In this document: one piece after another, positions 62,212-64,000 of the stretch
How the letters are laid out: each line of letters begins with the position of its first letter
Position numbering within the stretch: the first letter of the stretch is position 1
Assembly: GCA_035275265.1 (NCBI GenBank)
Contig: DATENC010000017.1
Coordinates: 1-64,000 of the forward strand
DNA: 64,000 nucleotides
Source of the DNA: JACQAP01 sp035275265
Lineage (GTDB): Bacteria > Pseudomonadota > Gammaproteobacteria > Burkholderiales > JACQAP01
Reading direction: 5' to 3'
Position numbers and translations under genes: made by a program
The notes under the pieces: generated by a model
The model's database searches: none
What the model saw: the letters and a program-made list of their open reading frames with translations, nothing else
Told to the model about the DNA's origin: nothing

Positions 62212-63126
62212 TCAGAGTGTGACGTCCATTCCGTCGTACGCCACCTCGATCCGGCGGGAGTCCAGTTCCTTACGCTCCTTTGAGTCTTCGTCGAGGATGG
62301 GGTTGGTGTTGTTGATATGGATCAGTATTTTGCGTGACGCCTTGAGCGGTTCAAGTACTTCCATCATGCCCCCGGCACCCGACTGCGGCAGATGGCCGAT
62401 GTCGCGTGCATGTTTTTTCGAGATACCGAGTTTGATCATCTCGTCGTCGGTCCAGAATGTCCCGTCCACCATCAGGCAATCCGCCTCCTCGAGTAGCGGC
62501 CGCAAGTGCGGCTCACTGGCGCCAAGTCCGGGAGCATAAAAAAGCACCTTGCCGGAGCGCTTGTCCCTGATGCGCATGCCGATGTTATCCCCCTCGTGCG
62601 GGTTGTCACGGTGCGGCGAATAGGGCGGTGCTTTGCTGCTCAGGGGTACGGCCGTAAAAGTGAGTTGTTCCGCACCTATTACCGGGAACTCGTTGCCGGG
62701 ACTGGTGGGTACTTGGTGCCAGTGTACGCCGCAATAGTGTTCGAGGATGTTGAACAGCGGATTGCCGGTGGTCAGGTCCTCGCGTGCCATGCCGGTACAG
62801 TAGATTTCCAGCGGCTTGCCTTCGCGTAGCATCAGCAATCCGGTGGTGTGGTCGATCTGCGCATCCATCAGCACTATCGATCGGATCGCTGTGTCGCGAA
62901 TCGCCCGTGCTGGCTGCAATTCCGGAAACGCCTTCAATTGCGCCAACAGGTCGGGCGAAGCGTTGAACAGCACCCAGTTGATATTGTCGGCACTGACGGC
63001 GATTGAGGACTGGGTCCGAGCTTTTGCCCGAACAGTGCCCTTGCGCACGCCGTCGCACATACGGCAGTTGCAGTTCCACTGCGGAAAGCCTCCGCCCGCC
63101 GCGGCCCCAAGAACCTTTATTCGCAT
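62212..63126 (-). CDS. pqqB: PQQ biosynthesis protein PqqB
   Basis: MBL-fold protein acting on the cross-linked Glu-Tyr intermediate before PqqC. Features: VLGAAAGGGFPQWNCNCRMC at the start, SIVLMDAQIDHTTGLLMLR, YCGVHWHQVP, ILIHINNTNPIL and RIEVAYDGMDVTL at the end. 304 residues. It is separated from pqqA by an intrinsic terminator. Confidence 0.97.
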   Translation of the reverse strand: MRIKVLGAAAGGGFPQWNCNCRMCDGVRKGTVRAKARTQSSIAVSADNINWVLFNASPDLLAQLKAFPELQPARAIRDTAIRSIVLMDAQIDHTTGLLMLREGKPLEIYCTGMAREDLTTGNPLFNILEHYCGVHWHQVPTSPGNEFPVIGAEQLTFTAVPLSSKAPPYSPHRDNPHEGDNIGMRIRDKRSGKVLFYAPGLGASEPHLRPLLEEADCLMVDGTFWTDDEMIKLGISKKHARDIGHLPQSGAGGMMEVLEPLKASRKILIHINNTNPILDEDSKERKELDSRRIEVAYDGMDVTL

Positions 63127-63159
63127 TGTCCGTCAAAATTATCGTGTTATGGCCGGCAC

Positions 63160-63190
63160 AAAAAACGAAAGCCCCGCGAAGGGGCTTTCG
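63160..63190 (-). terminator. Intrinsic terminator/attenuator between pqqA and pqqB
   Basis: Reading the minus strand, a 10-bp perfect stem CGAAAGCCCC/GGGGCTTTCG with a TTCGC loop (63166-63190) is followed by six T (63160-63165). It sits 18 bp after the pqqA stop and 33 bp before the pqqB start, so part of the transcripts should end after pqqA, leaving more pqqA than pqqBCDE message. PqqA is consumed stoichiometrically, which fits. Confidence 0.9.
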
Positions 63191-63208
63191 TCCAAGCCCA
63201 ACCCGGAA

Positions 63209-63280
63209 TTAGCGGTTGGCAATGTACATCGTGACTTCAAAGCCGAAACGCATTTCGGTGTACTCAGGCTTGCTCCACAT
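63209..63280 (-). CDS. pqqA: PQQ precursor peptide PqqA
   Basis: 23-residue peptide whose Glu15 and Tyr19 (in the FEVTMYIANR tail, spaced ExxxY) are the atoms of PQQ. Ends with the conserved IANR. GGAG lies 6 bp before the ATG. It is too short for most gene finders but its position upstream of pqqB and its sequence make it certain in function. The terminator behind it separates its expression level from the enzymes. Confidence 0.95.
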   Translation of the reverse strand: MWSKPEYTEMRFGFEVTMYIANR

Positions 63281-63447
63281 AGTCTTCTCCAAGTTTGAGG
63301 TTGAATTTCGCGGGAAAGGCCCGCTCTTTGCCGAATCATCCGACACTGGCCGCGCCCAGAACGCTGCGCAAAACCGGTATCCGACGAGTCCGCAGGCATT
63401 GTGCGCGTAGGCGGTACGAATCCGCACACGAAAATCAGCATTTGACT

Positions 63448-63464
63448 CTCATGATTATCATGAG
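63448..63464. promoter_or_regulatory. 17-bp Fur-like palindrome in the pqqA/tonB divergent region
   Basis: CTCATGAT-T-ATCATGAG is an exact palindrome. On the minus strand its core ATGATAATCAT equals the 11-bp centre of the Fur-box consensus. It follows a TTGACT -35-like hexamer (63442-63447) and precedes TACAAT (63468-63473) in the tonB direction, so binding would block that promoter. The start codon of the tonB-like gene is 51 bp downstream. Confidence 0.55.
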
Positions 63465-63492
63465 TTTTACAATGAATCTTTACTTGGCTCAA
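63464..63492 (-). promoter_or_regulatory. Possible pqqA promoter
   Basis: On the minus strand TTGAGC (63492-63487), a 17-bp spacer and TAAAAC (63469-63464). It is about 185 bp before pqqA and touches the Fur-like palindrome. The match is modest, and other start sites in the 234-bp gap are possible. Confidence 0.25.
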
Positions 63493-63514
63493 GGCCTTGC
63501 ACTACGCTCTAAGC

Positions 63515-64000
63515 ATGTCTGACACCGCACTCGACAGAGGGTTTTATTTTGCTTTGCCAATGACCGATTGGTACCGCGATCGGCCCTTCAGGGTGGCCTT
63601 CGTGGCGTCGCTGCTTATACATGCGGCCCTTATCGCGCTGATTCCTGGTTTTCGTGCGGTGGTGTTCGAGCCCTCCAAGGTTCTTGACGTCGAAATCATT
63701 GTTCCTGAGCCACCGCCGGCGCCGACGACGACGGAGAGAAGCCTGCCACCTCCGCAGCGAATAGTCGAAGAAACTCCATTGCAACCGGAACCGAAAGTCG
63801 AGCCGCCCCCGGAGCCACTATTGCGGCAGCCGGAACCCGAGCCTCCACCGATTCCGCGAGCGGAGATCGCGCCGCCGCCCGCACCAGTGGTAGTGCCAAA
63901 GGCGGAACCGCGGATCGAGCCGAAAAGCGAAATCACGCCAGAGCCCAAAATCGAGCCGCGACCTGAACCGCCGCCGGTTGCGCGCGTGGAACCGTTGCCC
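63515..64000 (+). CDS. tonB: TonB-family energy transducer, cut by the window end
   Basis: The frame is open from ATG 63515 to the last base, 162 codons, with no stop. After about 25 residues comes a hydrophobic segment (FRVAFVASLLIHAALIALIPG) containing the SxxxH-type TonB membrane anchor pattern. It is followed by a long Pro/Glu-rich linker with repeated EPKIEP/PEPPP units, typical of the periplasm-spanning part of TonB. The C-terminal beta domain is outside the window. A start at 63560 (MTDWYRDRP) is also possible, since neither has a clear ribosome binding site. A Fur-like palindrome lies upstream. Confidence 0.85.
   Translation, partial: MSDTALDRGFYFALPMTDWYRDRPFRVAFVASLLIHAALIALIPGFRAVVFEPSKVLDVEIIVPEPPPAPTTTERSLPPPQRIVEETPLQPEPKVEPPPEPLLRQPEPEPPPIPRAEIAPPPAPVVVPKAEPRIEPKSEITPEPKIEPRPEPPPVARVEPLP

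Noticed and set aside
63544..63948. Gly/Ser-rich minus-strand frame opposite the tonB-like gene
   Set aside because: The glycine-rich translation is just the complement of the Pro/Glu codon repeats in the TonB linker.

Overview
The window is a 64 kb piece of a GC-rich proteobacterial chromosome, almost fully coding. It most resembles a betaproteobacterium (Burkholderiales/Nitrosomonadales/Rhodocyclales-type). The reasons are the gene order nrdR-ribD-ribE-ribBA-ribH-nusB and thiL-pgpA-pncC-recA-recX-alaS, a RibBA with a degenerate second domain, the yhdP-nitrilase-tldD block, the nth-rsxB pair, the bpt-aat pair, bamC behind dapA and a class I-beta DAHP synthase. No rRNA, tRNA, CRISPR array, transposase or phage gene was seen. 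Assignment to a genus is not possible from the sequence alone.

Layout. 1-4.6 kb: nrdR and the riboflavin operon, ending in nusB. 4.7-10.5 kb: panB, then a three-gene minus-strand operon (truncated hemoglobin, cupredoxin-like protein, membrane GGDEF/EAL protein) divergent from a DUF3034-type outer-membrane-like protein, then a hotdog thioesterase. This block separates nusB from thiL, which are often neighbours. 10.6-17.4 kb: thiL-pgpA-pncC, recA-recX-alaS and a periplasmic SRPBCC protein. 17.5-22.6 kb (minus): phosphohexomutase, YheT-like hydrolase, NTF2-like protein, heptosyltransferase, zinc-finger protein and ilvE. 22.8-36.3 kb: membrane adenylate cyclase, glnE, yhdP, a nitrilase-family amidase, tldD, DAHP synthase, a stand-alone cyclic-nucleotide-binding protein and a cobalamin-type periplasmic binding protein. 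36.3-38.2 kb (minus): cobalamin adenosyltransferase, ECF sigma factor and anti-sigma factor. 38.3-42.0 kb: a PQQ/quinoprotein-linked module of two MBL-fold proteins, a SoxYZ-like carrier and two c-type cytochromes. 42.1-51.8 kb: DUF1841, an Asp/Asn beta-hydroxylase, nth, rsxB, a 1177-residue Fe-S flavoprotein, pyrD, the two N-end-rule aminoacyl transferases and sodC. 52-58.3 kb: methyltransferase, dapA, bamC, an MBL hydrolase, a conserved hypothetical, ribosomal oxygenase, Bcp and SlyD-like FKBP. 58.3-63.3 kb (minus): pqqABCDE followed by an ABC-2 exporter. The window ends inside a tonB-like gene.

Functional themes. Two separate loci point to periplasmic PQQ-dependent oxidation: pqqABCDE with an ABC transporter, and the quinoprotein relay module. 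No PQQ dehydrogenase itself lies in the window. In the relay module one MBL protein keeps every expected zinc ligand while its divergent partner has lost most of them. A second theme is redox-linked signalling: exported globin and cupredoxin are co-transcribed with a c-di-GMP enzyme.

Non-coding signals worth attention are a family of G-rich/C-rich intergenic repeats (including a four-times-GGGG quadruplex motif at the ribBA stop codon and a perfect 27-nt inverted repeat upstream of the DAHP synthase), CCCTCTCC/GGAGAGGG palindromes, an intrinsic terminator between pqqA and pqqB, a Fur-like palindrome in the pqqA/tonB divergent region and a 19-bp perfect palindrome upstream of the beta-hydroxylase. 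All functions are inferred from reading the sequence; no database search was run.
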